From Opitutus terrae PB90-1 (GTDB lineage Bacteria; Verrucomicrobiota; Verrucomicrobiia; Opitutales; Opitutaceae): a stretch of DNA of 64,000 nt. A program made the position numbers and the translations under genes. This document shows, piece by piece, positions 53,377 through 61,535 of the stretch. The DNA lies in NCBI RefSeq assembly GCF_000019965.1, contig NC_010571.1, positions 3,729,001 to 3,793,000 of the forward strand, written 5' to 3'. The stretch's first letter is position 1, and each line of letters opens with the position of its first letter. A model generated the notes under the pieces. The model made no database searches. It was given only the letters and a program-made list of their open reading frames with translations, and was not told the origin of the DNA.

Positions 53377-54570
53377 TCACTTGGAAGTCTCCCCGTTGTT
53401 CGTGCCTGCCGCGCGCAGACGCGGGTAGTAGCCGTCGCCGATGCCGTGGCCCAGGCCCTTGGAGGTCCCGGCCCAGACGTCCTGGCCGTCGAAATCGACG
53501 CAGATCTGAAAATTGTGGGGCACGTTGTAGCCGGTATCCACCACCTTGATCACCTGTTTGTCCCGCGTGATCACGGCTTTCCCGGTGTGGTGATCGCCGT
53601 CCGACGTGTAGGCGACCCAGGTGTTGGTGGCGTCATCCATGCAGGCGCCGAGGCCCTTGTCGGTGGAGAACCACGCTTCGTGGCCGCTGCGCGCCTTGAG
53701 GTTGTTGTTGAAATTGCTCGGCAGACCGGAGTCGTGATCGAAGAAACCGTGCCAATGGCGGCCGTCGTAGCGGGTGACGCCGAAGTAGGACGAGATCCAG
53801 AGCACCTTGTCGCGGTAGGAGGCGCCGGTGGTGATGACGTGGATGTTGCCGTCGTCACGGTAGAGATCGATTTCCATTTCGCCGTCGGGATCGAGATAGA
53901 TTTTCCAATTCTCGGTTTTGACGTCGAATTCGAGGACGCCGCTGCCCCAGACCGCGAGGTGCACTTTGCCGTCGTTGGCGGAAACACTGTAATTCCAGAT
54001 TTCCTCCATGGGCGCGTTCTTTTCGGTGAAGATGTCCCACTTGTCGGTCTTCGTGTTGTAGCGGCTGGCGCCGGCGGTGGTGGCGCACCAGACGTGGTCG
54101 CCTTCGATGGCCACGGCGTAGACGACGTCGTTGACCAGTCCGCTGTTCATCTGGCTGAAGTGATCGAAGCGGCCGGCGCTGAAGCGGGCGAGGCCGCCAC
54201 CGAAGAGCCCGAGCCAGAGGTCACCCGTGCGCGGATCGATGTCGATCGCGGTGACGACGCGCCAGGGCAGGCCGTCCTTCTCCTGCCAGCTTTTGAACGT
54301 TCTCGTCTGCTTGTCGTAGCGGGCGAGCCCGTCCTCGGTGCCGACCCACACGCAGTTGCGCGCGGGGTCGGCCTTGACGGCGAAGATGTGATCGTTGGGC
54401 AGACCGTCCTTGGTGGTGAACTGCTCCCACTGGGTGTAGACGTACGGCAGGCCGGGGTCGGCGGCGGGGCTTTTTGCGTCGGCCGCGGAGGAGGCGGCGG
54501 CCGCAAGATTGCATAACGCGAGAGTGGTGCACGCGTGCAACCAGGAGTGGGCTTTGCGGATGGGGTACAT
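53377..54570 (-). CDS. periplasmic Reg_prop (two-component regulator) beta-propeller protein
   Basis: This 397-aa protein has a signal peptide (about 1-30) and repeats of the Reg_prop type: WEQFTTKDGLPNDHIFAV, VWVGTEDGLARYDKQTRTFK, LWLGLFGGGLARFSAGRFDH, VWCATTAGASRYNTKTDKWD, VLWISSYFGVTRYDGRHWHG. These pack into a beta-propeller like the sensor half of hybrid two-component systems, but no kinase domain is attached. It is encoded between a multihaem cytochrome (43-bp gap) and a binding protein (11-bp gap). It may sense carbohydrate or act as a protein-interaction platform. The last segment is basic and short. Confidence 0.82.
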   Translation of the reverse strand: MYPIRKAHSWLHACTTLALCNLAAAASSAADAKSPAADPGLPYVYTQWEQFTTKDGLPNDHIFAVKADPARNCVWVGTEDGLARYDKQTRTFKSWQEKDGLPWRVVTAIDIDPRTGDLWLGLFGGGLARFSAGRFDHFSQMNSGLVNDVVYAVAIEGDHVWCATTAGASRYNTKTDKWDIFTEKNAPMEEIWNYSVSANDGKVHLAVWGSGVLEFDVKTENWKIYLDPDGEMEIDLYRDDGNIHVITTGASYRDKVLWISSYFGVTRYDGRHWHGFFDHDSGLPSNFNNNLKARSGHEAWFSTDKGLGACMDDATNTWVAYTSDGDHHTGKAVITRDKQVIKVVDTGYNVPHNFQICVDFDGQDVWAGTSKGLGHGIGDGYYPRLRAAGTNNGETSK

Positions 54571-54613
54571 GGAGGCGCTGGGGATGGAGAGGAGCGGGCG
54601 TCGTACGAACCGG

Positions 54614-57079
54614 TCAGAGCGTTTTGAGATACTCGACCAGATCGTTCAGCTGGTCCTTGGTCATGTCGTTGGTTACGCCGTGGCGATCGTCGGGATTGTA
54701 GACGGTCCAGATCTCCTCGAGCGTGCGCGCGATGCCGTTGTGCAGGTAGGGCGCGGAATCGTAGATGTTCATCAGATGCGGCGGATCGAACTTGCCGTCG
54801 CGATCGAGCGCGAACTTGGTGCCGACATCGTGGAGCCGGCCGTCGGTGTAGAGCGGCGCCGGATGGCAGGTGGCGCAGCGGCCCTCGGGCGGAATGAGCG
54901 AGCCATCGTTGCGGCGGGTGCGTTCGAAGATCGCCTGCCCGCGGCGCTGCGCCTCGGTGAGATCCTGGCCGAGGGCGCGATAGCGGTTTGGCGGACGCGG
55001 GATCGAGCAAAGGTAATCGTGGAGATCCTCGAGTTGCGCGGGCGTGAACGGCTGGATCCGCGTGATGAAGACCGCGAGCCGCGCGCCGCATTGCCGCTTG
55101 AGGCTGGGATTGACGCCGGACCATTTGAACGGCGCGGTGTCCGCGATGCCGCGGAGCGTGCGGTTGTCGACCGGGTTCATGCCGACACCGGAGTCCTCGA
55201 TGCTGTAGGCGAGATTGTCGATGTGGCCGTCGGGGTGGCAGGTGCTGCACGAGAACTGGCGCCGGAACGCGATATCCGCGCTGTGGAAGAGTCGTTCGCC
55301 GCGGCGGTGCATGGTCACCTCGCTCGGGCCGCCGAGATCGACGCGAGCCGCGACGGCAAGCTGGCGCAGATCGATGACGGTGACTGAGTCGTCGAGCTTG
55401 CTGGCGACGAACGCCGTGGCGCCGTCGGCCGAACAGGTGATGCCGCGCGGCGTCGTGTGGACCGGGATGTAGGCTACGACAAATTCCGCCGGCTTGCCGG
55501 TGTGGTTGGGAATGACGCGGGTGCGCTCCTCGGGCGGCGCGGACTTCAGCAGCGCGGTGAGTTTCTGGAGATCGACGACCGCAACCCGGTCGGAACTGGA
55601 ACTCGTCACGACCGCGAGCCGGCCGTCGGGCGTGATCGCGATGTCGGTCGGGTCGGGGAAGCAAATATCGTTCTGGTCGAGGAGCACCTGATCGACCGTG
55701 CCGTCGGCCCAGAGGAGGCCGAGACCGTTGGTGATCGTCCACCCGTGGTTGATGCGCGTCATCGGCACGAGGTTCTTGGTGCGCAGCTCGGTGAACACGG
55801 CGTATTCGCCGCTTGGGTGCCAGGCAATGCCCTCGAGCAGATTCGCGCCGGGGACGGTGATGCGGTCCTTGACGACGGCGCGGGCGGTGTCGATGACGGT
55901 GAGCTCGGAAAGCGACGGGTTGCGGTCGCCCGTGTAGCGCGAGAGCACGTTGGTGACGACGATCGTCTGGCCGTCGGGCGAGAGCGCGAGGTCCCACGGC
56001 GAGCGCGAGGCGCTGAGCCGCTTGACCTCCTGGAGCGAGGCCAGATCGATCACCGAGACGTTGTCGATCGAGGTGTTGAGGACGTAGAGGTGTTTGCCCT
56101 CGCGATCGACGAGAACGCCGTGCGGCTCGTCGCCGACCTCGATCGTCGCGGTGACCTGGTGCGTGGCGACGTCGACGACCGAGACAGTATCGTCGAGCCG
56201 GTTCGAGACGAACGCGCGTCGGCCGTCGGGGGTGAACGCGATCTCCGTCGGCTGGCCGCCGACCTGGAACTCGAGGGCCTTGGTGCGCGTGGCGGTGTCG
56301 ACCACCGCGATCGTGCCCGCCTGCTCGCACGCCACCCAGAGTTCACGATTGTCGGGCGAGAGCGCCAGATTGAGCGGGTTTTTGTAAGTCGGTTCGACGT
56401 GCAGGGGCGGAGCCGGCCGGGCGGGTGGCGTTGCGGGCGCCGCGGTCGGTTGGGCGCTCGTCGGCGGCGACGCGCTGGCGGCAGCGAGCACGGCCTGCTT
56501 GCCCTTCGGAATCGGATGGGCGATGGCCTGCCAGGCTTCATCGAGATTGAACGGCTTGCGGCCTTTCAGGACCATGTCGTGCGAACCCTTCGGGCGATGG
56601 CAACGCAGGCAGTCGTCCTTGGTGAGCATGAGCAACCCGCGCTTCATCGCCTGCTCGCGGTCCTTCATGATTTCCTTCGTGGCGTATTCGCTGCCGGGAC
56701 CGTGACACATCTCGCACTGCATGCCGTCCTCGAGTCGGAAGCCGTCGTCGCGGCGCCAGTCCTCTTCGTCCGACGCGGTGGCGTGACAGCCGAGGCACAT
56801 GCGCGATTTCAACGGGGCTTCGGTGATGCCGCTCAGCCGCGTGATCTCCTGCGATTCGGGCATCGACAGATTCTCATACGCCCGAGCGTGCGCGGTGGTG
56901 CGCCACTTCCGGTATTGCGCGCCGGTGGCGGCGTTGTCATGACACTCGGCGCACGCTTCGGCGCCGATGTAAACGGGGTCCTTGATCGGCGCGTTCGCGT
57001 AGCTGTCGGCCGCGCGGGTGGTGAGCGGCACGACGGCGAACGTCGCCAGTGCAGCCAATAGGTTCAGCGTGAGTCTCAT
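54614..57079 (-). CDS. multihaem c-type cytochrome fused to YVTN beta-propeller and MauG-like dihaem domain
   Basis: I chose ATG 57079 (821 aa, MRLTLNLLAA), which gives a signal peptide ending near TRAAD. The N-terminal cytochrome c554-like part has four CxxCH motifs: CAECH 43-47, CLGCH 95-99, CEMCH 122-126 and CLRCH 157-161. A Pro/Ala linker (about 195-225) leads to a seven-bladed YVTN propeller (about 230-580: NLALSPDNRELWVACEQAGT, AFTPDGRRAFVSNRLDDT, GVLVDREGKHLYVLNTSIDN). The C-terminal part resembles cytochrome c peroxidase/MauG domains, with CSTCH near 610 and CATCH near 735, plus RGIADTAPFKWSG. Six haems suggest periplasmic electron transfer or an oxidase. The three-part fusion is unusual. 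Confidence 0.88.
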   Translation of the reverse strand: MRLTLNLLAALATFAVVPLTTRAADSYANAPIKDPVYIGAEACAECHDNAATGAQYRKWRTTAHARAYENLSMPESQEITRLSGITEAPLKSRMCLGCHATASDEEDWRRDDGFRLEDGMQCEMCHGPGSEYATKEIMKDREQAMKRGLLMLTKDDCLRCHRPKGSHDMVLKGRKPFNLDEAWQAIAHPIPKGKQAVLAAASASPPTSAQPTAAPATPPARPAPPLHVEPTYKNPLNLALSPDNRELWVACEQAGTIAVVDTATRTKALEFQVGGQPTEIAFTPDGRRAFVSNRLDDTVSVVDVATHQVTATIEVGDEPHGVLVDREGKHLYVLNTSIDNVSVIDLASLQEVKRLSASRSPWDLALSPDGQTIVVTNVLSRYTGDRNPSLSELTVIDTARAVVKDRITVPGANLLEGIAWHPSGEYAVFTELRTKNLVPMTRINHGWTITNGLGLLWADGTVDQVLLDQNDICFPDPTDIAITPDGRLAVVTSSSSDRVAVVDLQKLTALLKSAPPEERTRVIPNHTGKPAEFVVAYIPVHTTPRGITCSADGATAFVASKLDDSVTVIDLRQLAVAARVDLGGPSEVTMHRRGERLFHSADIAFRRQFSCSTCHPDGHIDNLAYSIEDSGVGMNPVDNRTLRGIADTAPFKWSGVNPSLKRQCGARLAVFITRIQPFTPAQLEDLHDYLCSIPRPPNRYRALGQDLTEAQRRGQAIFERTRRNDGSLIPPEGRCATCHPAPLYTDGRLHDVGTKFALDRDGKFDPPHLMNIYDSAPYLHNGIARTLEEIWTVYNPDDRHGVTNDMTKDQLNDLVEYLKTL

Positions 57080-57101
57080 GCTGGAGAGGGATGCGGTGCG
57101 T

Positions 57102-58994
57102 TTACTTCCGGACGGTTGCTGGTGCCGGAATCGCGGACTCCGGCCGGCTGGGCTCAGCGTGCGCGGCTCCATCGTCGGTACCGTGTTTCACCGTCAGAAT
57201 CTGGTCGGCCATCACGTCGGTGAGCTTCTGGCGCGTGCCGTCGGGCCAACGAATCTCGACCGAGTCGGCCGCGGTGGCGTCGCCCAGTCCGAAGTTGGGC
57301 CGCGGATCGCTGGCGGTGAGGTAGCCATTGGTCGCGAGGACGGGCTGGATCATCGTCAGCCCTCCGGCCTTGACCGTTACCGTGGCATTGAGCGCGATGA
57401 GGCCGGTGTCGGCGCGGAGCGGCGCAAGCTTCAGCCAGTGGCGCGCATTGCCGCCATCGTTGCGCAGCACGCGCGGCAAATCGCCGATGACGTTCATCAC
57501 GATGTCGAGATCGCCGTCGTTGTCGAAGTCGGCAAACGCGGCGCCGCGGCCCACGTATTTGTGATTGAAGAAGTCGCCGGAAACGCGCGCCATGTCGACG
57601 AACTTGCTCTGGCCGTCCCAGCGGGCGATGACCGCTTCCTCGACGTAGGTGTGATGCGGGTCGCCGTTGGCGATGAACAGATCGGCGTAGCCGTCGTTGT
57701 CGTAGTCGTTGAGCAACCCGCCCCAACCGGTGTATTGGCCACAAAGCACCGCGACCCCGGACTGCGCCGTGACATCGGTGAAAAAGCGCGGCTGTTTCTG
57801 CAGCATCAGCGAGCTGTAGCCCATGTCGGGCACGAGGATGTCGAGCCGTCCATCGCGATCGACGTCGGCCACGAAGGGCCCCATCGACGAGACGCCCTGA
57901 CCGCCTTCGCCGAAGGCGGTGTTGGTCTCCATGCCCTGGTCGGTGAAATGACCGCGTCCGTCGTTGATCCAAAGGTTGTTTGGCATGGCGTCGTTGGTGA
58001 CGTACAGATCGACGTCGCCATCGCCATCGAGATCGCAGGCCACCGCGCCCATGCCGCGGCCGGTGGGTTCCCACAACCCGGTCGCCTCGGTGACGTCGGT
58101 GAAGGTGCCATCGCCGTTGTTCCGATACAGATGATCCGGCAGGCCGGGATAGGAGAGCGGCCCGGGAAAGTTGTCGGCCTTGTAGTAGGCGCCCGTGCGC
58201 TGGAAGGCGCCCTTGTCGTAGTCGAGGTAGTGAACGACGAACAGGTCGAGCCGGCCGTCGCCGTCGTAGTCGAACCACGGCGCCGCCAGGCTCCAGCCGG
58301 GGCTGAGCACGCCGGCCTTCTCGGTCACGTCCGTGAACGTGCCGTCGCCGTTGTTGTGATAGAGAAGGTTGCTGCCGTAGTTGCAGACGTAGAGGTCGAG
58401 GTGACCGTCGTTGTCGTAGTCGGCCGCCGATGCGGCCATGCCGTAACTGTCGACGCGGCCGGCGACGCCGGCGGCCGCGGTGACATCGGTAAAGGTGCCG
58501 TCGCCGTTGTTGCGATAAAGCGCGTTGGCGAGCTTGCCCTTCAACGAGCGGCCGCGGTTGTCGCTGACGTCCGGATGCCAACGACCGTTGACGAAGTAGA
58601 CGTCCATCAGGCCGTCGTTGTTGTAGTCGAAGACGCAGCAGCCGGGCCCGGTGGCCTCGACGATGTTGTTCAACTCGAGGTCGCCGTAGCCGTGTTTGAA
58701 CGCGATGCCCGCGGATTCAGTGACGTCGGTGAACTGGGGCCAGGGCGCGGATGCGGCGAGGACCAAGGGCGCGGTCAAAATTGCGAAGGCCACCATCGTG
58801 GTGAGAGCGAACGTTGGCTTCCCAAGCCTGCGCGCCTGGTCGGTGGTGGCACGGGCGTCCCGCCCGTGCCGGGCCATGGGAATGTTGCCCATGATGGCGG
58901 CGCAGAGCGCCGCCCACGGGCGGGACGCCCGTGCCACGAGATGCACCATCCTGAAATCGAGAGGTTCGCCGGTCGTCGTGATCGTCGTATTCAT
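57102..58994 (-). CDS. secreted FG-GAP/VCBS protein with ASPIC/UnbV domain, repeat inserted before signal peptide
   Basis: The ATG at 58994 overlaps the previous stop (ATGA) and is preceded by GGAGG with 9-nt spacing, so this start is well supported (630 aa). Residues about 19-50 derive from a palindromic repeat, and the hydrophobic signal segment follows only at 67-83 (MVAFAILTAPLVLAASA). The mature protein has FG-GAP calcium loops (VFDYNNDGLMDVY, DYDNDGHLDLY, DYDGDGRLDLF, DLDGDGDVDLY, DVDRDGRLDIL, DYDNDGYADLF, DFDNDGDLDIV) and a C-terminal ASPIC/UnbV domain (NFGLGDATAADSVEIRWPDG). Translation of the insert might affect export. An alternative is re-initiation at the internal ATG codons. Confidence 0.88.
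   Translation of the reverse strand: MNTTITTTGEPLDFRMVHLVARASRPWAALCAAIMGNIPMARHGRDARATTDQARRLGKPTFALTTMVAFAILTAPLVLAASAPWPQFTDVTESAGIAFKHGYGDLELNNIVEATGPGCCVFDYNNDGLMDVYFVNGRWHPDVSDNRGRSLKGKLANALYRNNGDGTFTDVTAAAGVAGRVDSYGMAASAADYDNDGHLDLYVCNYGSNLLYHNNGDGTFTDVTEKAGVLSPGWSLAAPWFDYDGDGRLDLFVVHYLDYDKGAFQRTGAYYKADNFPGPLSYPGLPDHLYRNNGDGTFTDVTEATGLWEPTGRGMGAVACDLDGDGDVDLYVTNDAMPNNLWINDGRGHFTDQGMETNTAFGEGGQGVSSMGPFVADVDRDGRLDILVPDMGYSSLMLQKQPRFFTDVTAQSGVAVLCGQYTGWGGLLNDYDNDGYADLFIANGDPHHTYVEEAVIARWDGQSKFVDMARVSGDFFNHKYVGRGAAFADFDNDGDLDIVMNVIGDLPRVLRNDGGNARHWLKLAPLRADTGLIALNATVTVKAGGLTMIQPVLATNGYLTASDPRPNFGLGDATAADSVEIRWPDGTRQKLTDVMADQILTVKHGTDDGAAHAEPSRPESAIPAPATVRK
58846..58937. repeat. palindromic repeat family A, complete copy inside a coding sequence
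   Basis: Perfect 23-bp terminal inverted repeats lie at 58846-58868 and 58915-58937. Each contains its own hairpin CACGGGCG-TCC-CGCCCGTG or its complement. The centre holds CCATGGGAATGTTGCCCATG and GGCGGCGCAGAGCGCCGCC hairpins. It is read in frame near the N-terminus of the 57102-58994 protein. Confidence 0.9.
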
Positions 58995-61042
58995 TTTACG
59001 TTTCCTCCGTTCGTGCTTTCTGCCACTGCGGTCGTCGCGGGCGCCGCGTCGTACTGTGCGCCGAGGTCGATCCACAGAATCACGGTGCGAAGATCGTCGG
59101 CGCTGAGCCGAGCTGCGGATGGCGGAACCTTGGTTCGTGCGGTGGCGTCCCACGGCCGTGACGTATTGCGGCCCGTGAGTTGCCAGATGAGCCGGCTGGT
59201 GCGCGCGCGACCGGGTTCGACAAGTGCGTCGGGTCCGTGGGTGATCGTTTCGTAGGCCGCGGCGACACCGGCCGGCGTGTCGAGCGCGAGCGGCAATGGC
59301 TGCAGCTGCGCATCGCGGAGAGCGGAGGCGGGCAGCCGCTGGAGAATCGGCGCGACGTCGTGCGCGAAGGTCACGCGACGGCGCTCCGCGACGGGCGGGA
59401 GGAGCGGGACCGAGTCGTGGTGCAACGCCAGGACGAACTTGTTTTCGGGCACGCGCTCGGGGTCCTCGTGGCAACCGATGCAGCCGCGCTTCTCCTTCGG
59501 CTTCACCCAAAACCACCCGCACGTGCCGAGCGCGAAGCCGTTTTCGTCGACCGTTTGGAGCAGAAGCGGCGTATCGGAAGGTACGAAGAGATTGAACGAG
59601 CCGTCGCTTTCGACGGCCGCCTCGCCGATCAGCCGGCGTGGCATGACGGGCGAAGTGGGCGCGGTGGCGGGGTTGGTCGCCTGGAGACGCGGCGCCTGGG
59701 GACGCGACGCCCTCGTCGCGTTTGTCGCCTTCGTCGCGTCCATGGGTTTCGATTGACCTTCCTGCACGCCCGCGGGCGAGACGCCCGTGCCCCGTCGAGA
59801 GTCTGGCAGGCCTTCGATGATGCGCACGCGCTTCACCTCGCCGGGCTGCAGGTGGCCGGCGCGCGCGGCGTCGGTCGTGTAGCAGTCGAGTCCGTAAAGC
59901 GTGCCGTAGTCGGCTTTGCTCACGACGACCGTCGAATGTCCATCCGGCGAAGGTCGCGGTTTTACGAGCACCGCCTGGACCTCGTCGAAGTCCCCCATGT
60001 CGAAAACCGACTCGCTGCGGCCCGTCGTTGCGTCGAAGGCGACGATGCCCCACGTGGCCTTCGCCCGGTGTGGCCGCTGCGCGACGAGCACGCGATTGCC
60101 GCCGAGCGGCGAGGGGTGCGCATAGACGAAGTCGGCGTCGTTGGTCAGCGATCGATAAGTGAGGTGCGGCCGCCGCTGCTCCACGCATGCGAGCTGACCC
60201 GAGCCATCCGCGGTGGGCTGGTCGGATTCGACAAACACGAGCAGTCCGTCCGCCGTCGGACATGGCGTCCGCTGAATCCGCCGTCCGAGTTCGCCGCCGT
60301 AGCGCTCCATGTCGGCGCCTTCGATGTGAATGGCATACAGCCCGACCCGGCCCGGCTCGGCGGAAGCGTCGTTCGCGTAGCGTTCGGCGGCGTAAATCAC
60401 GCGGCCGTCCCACATCTGCACCGGATCGAGATTGTAGTTTGGATTGTAGGTGAGCCGGCGCAGCTCGGTGCCATCGAGCTTCACGTCGTAGAGGTTCGAG
60501 ACCGACGGCCGGCCCGTTTCGCTGACGGTGCTCTCGCGGGCGACGAACAGGACCGTGGGCCACGGCTGCGGCGACTCGAGCGTGTTCAAAACCGACACAT
60601 GAATCGGCTGCCGGGCGTCGAGTCCCTCGGGGGAAACCGGGCGGAGATTCGTACCGTCGAGGCCGATCTCCCAAATTCGGAAGGGTTCGCCGCGCGCTTG
60701 CTGGCCCGCGAAGATCACGCGCTGGCCGTCGAACGAGAGGTTCGGATCGCACGCCGATGCGAAGCCGGCCGAGAGGACGCGCACATTGCCGTCGGTCGAA
60801 ACCATCACCAGCCGCGCGCCGTCGAATCGGTCCCCGGGCGCGAGGTCATTTGCGTGTGGGTTGGAGGCCGGCCGTGCGGCATTCGCCGGCACCTGCGTTA
60901 CGATGATGGGCGTTTCGAGTCGCGCCGCGCCGAATGCCGCTGCGGCGGCGCTCGCGAGCAACGCGACGGCGGCCATGGCGGGCAGTCGGCAGGCGAGGCG
61001 TCCGGGAATCGTGCAGCGGGCCACCTGGTTCGTCGGAGTCAT
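58991..61042 (-). CDS. secreted PD40-propeller, hydrazine-synthase-alpha-like protein with one c-haem motif
   Basis: This 683-aa protein has a signal or anchor segment (about 20-42, LPAMAAVALLASAAAAAFG). A PD40/TolB-like propeller follows (NLSFDGQRVIFAGQQARGEP, WEIGLDGTNLRPVS, LYDVKLDGTELRRLT, HPSPLGGNRVLVAQ). A linker encoded by palindromic repeats lies at about 416-449. The C-terminal part carries one c-haem motif CIGCH near 521 (KPKEKRGCIGCHEDPE). This layout resembles the alpha subunit of hydrazine synthase and its many non-anammox homologues. The second haem usually found after FAHDVAPIL is absent here: the stretch reads ILQRLPASALRDAQL with no CxxCH. It overlaps the ASPIC/UnbV gene by 4 nt. 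Confidence 0.8.
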   Translation of the reverse strand: MTPTNQVARCTIPGRLACRLPAMAAVALLASAAAAAFGAARLETPIIVTQVPANAARPASNPHANDLAPGDRFDGARLVMVSTDGNVRVLSAGFASACDPNLSFDGQRVIFAGQQARGEPFRIWEIGLDGTNLRPVSPEGLDARQPIHVSVLNTLESPQPWPTVLFVARESTVSETGRPSVSNLYDVKLDGTELRRLTYNPNYNLDPVQMWDGRVIYAAERYANDASAEPGRVGLYAIHIEGADMERYGGELGRRIQRTPCPTADGLLVFVESDQPTADGSGQLACVEQRRPHLTYRSLTNDADFVYAHPSPLGGNRVLVAQRPHRAKATWGIVAFDATTGRSESVFDMGDFDEVQAVLVKPRPSPDGHSTVVVSKADYGTLYGLDCYTTDAARAGHLQPGEVKRVRIIEGLPDSRRGTGVSPAGVQEGQSKPMDATKATNATRASRPQAPRLQATNPATAPTSPVMPRRLIGEAAVESDGSFNLFVPSDTPLLLQTVDENGFALGTCGWFWVKPKEKRGCIGCHEDPERVPENKFVLALHHDSVPLLPPVAERRRVTFAHDVAPILQRLPASALRDAQLQPLPLALDTPAGVAAAYETITHGPDALVEPGRARTSRLIWQLTGRNTSRPWDATARTKVPPSAARLSADDLRTVILWIDLGAQYDAAPATTAVAESTNGGNVK
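59697..59746. repeat. palindromic repeat family B (partial) inside a coding sequence
   Basis: TGGGGACGCGACG followed by CCCTCGTCGCGT repeats the left half of the 47294 element, with the hairpin at 59702-59721. The right half is degenerate. It encodes ATKATNATRASRPQ in a linker of the 58991-61042 protein. Confidence 0.75.
59768..59794. repeat. palindromic repeat family A (one arm) inside a coding sequence
   Basis: GCCCGCGGGCGAGACGCCCG followed by TGCCCCG matches the right arm of the complete element at 58846-58937. It encodes RRGTGVSPAG, directly next to the family B fragment in the same linker. Confidence 0.7.
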
Positions 61043-61390
61043 AGAGTGGGAAAATGGTTTGGGCGCGCGGCCAAACCCTGCGGCGCGCTCCCGGCGCTAA
61101 TCGGGCGGAGCAGCGGGCCTAATGGCCGGGATCCGGGGCCGCCCGTCGTCGCGTGCACCGCGAATTTCGACGTGTGCGTCCGATCTGCTGGGCAGAACAT
61201 TTGGGGTCAACGTGATGCTGACGGCCGAAAATCCGTAGCACCAGTCGCGTGTGGCGAAACGACGCCGGCGCGGGGCGAATGGTGCAGGTGAGACGGTTGC
61301 AGGAGGTGGGCGAACTGCGGTTGAGGTCCCCGTGGGATGGCATTTCGCCCGTGTCGGTCGCGTGCGCGGCGTGCGTGCGAAAGGCGGGCC

Positions 61391-61433
61391 GGAGCGCCGT
61401 CCACGCGCGGGACGCCCGTGCCACACGAGCCGG
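61391..61433. repeat. palindromic repeat family A, right half
   Basis: GGAGCGCCGTCCACGCGCGG followed by GACGCCCGTGCCAC aligns well with the right half of the 58846-58937 element, including the GAGCGCC hairpin remnant. The left half is missing. Confidence 0.7.
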
Positions 61434-61457
61434 AGTGCGGCCGAGGAAGGGTGCGAA

Positions 61458-61508
61458 TGTAGCCGAGGTCGGTGACCTCGGCGGCCGGGCTCAGCGAGCC
61501 CGGCTACA
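61458..61508. repeat. palindromic repeat family C, complete 51-nt copy
   Basis: It has the same length and plan as 43514-43564: TGTAGCC/GGCTACA outer stem, inner hairpins CCGAGGTC-GGT-GACCTCGG and CCGGGCTC-AGC-GAGCCCGG. It begins 28 bp after the stop of the ASPIC/UnbV gene at 61536. Confidence 0.85.
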
Positions 61509-61535
61509 ACCATGGAACGAATCGCGAACGGCGCG

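Larger units (their letters stand above)
61043..61535. other. 493-bp intergenic region with repeat elements
   Basis: No credible gene is seen. It contains half of a family A element (61391-61433) and a complete family C element (61458-61508) close to the stop of the upstream ASPIC/UnbV gene. The remaining 300 bp before the 61042 start show no clear promoter motif but should contain one if transcription restarts here. Confidence 0.55.

Noticed and set aside
57102-60752. A single 1216-residue open frame spanning two genes on the minus strand
   Set aside because: Residues upstream of 58994 are Arg-rich shadow sequence of the overlapping PD40 gene. The ATGA overlap and GGAGG site support a start at 58994.
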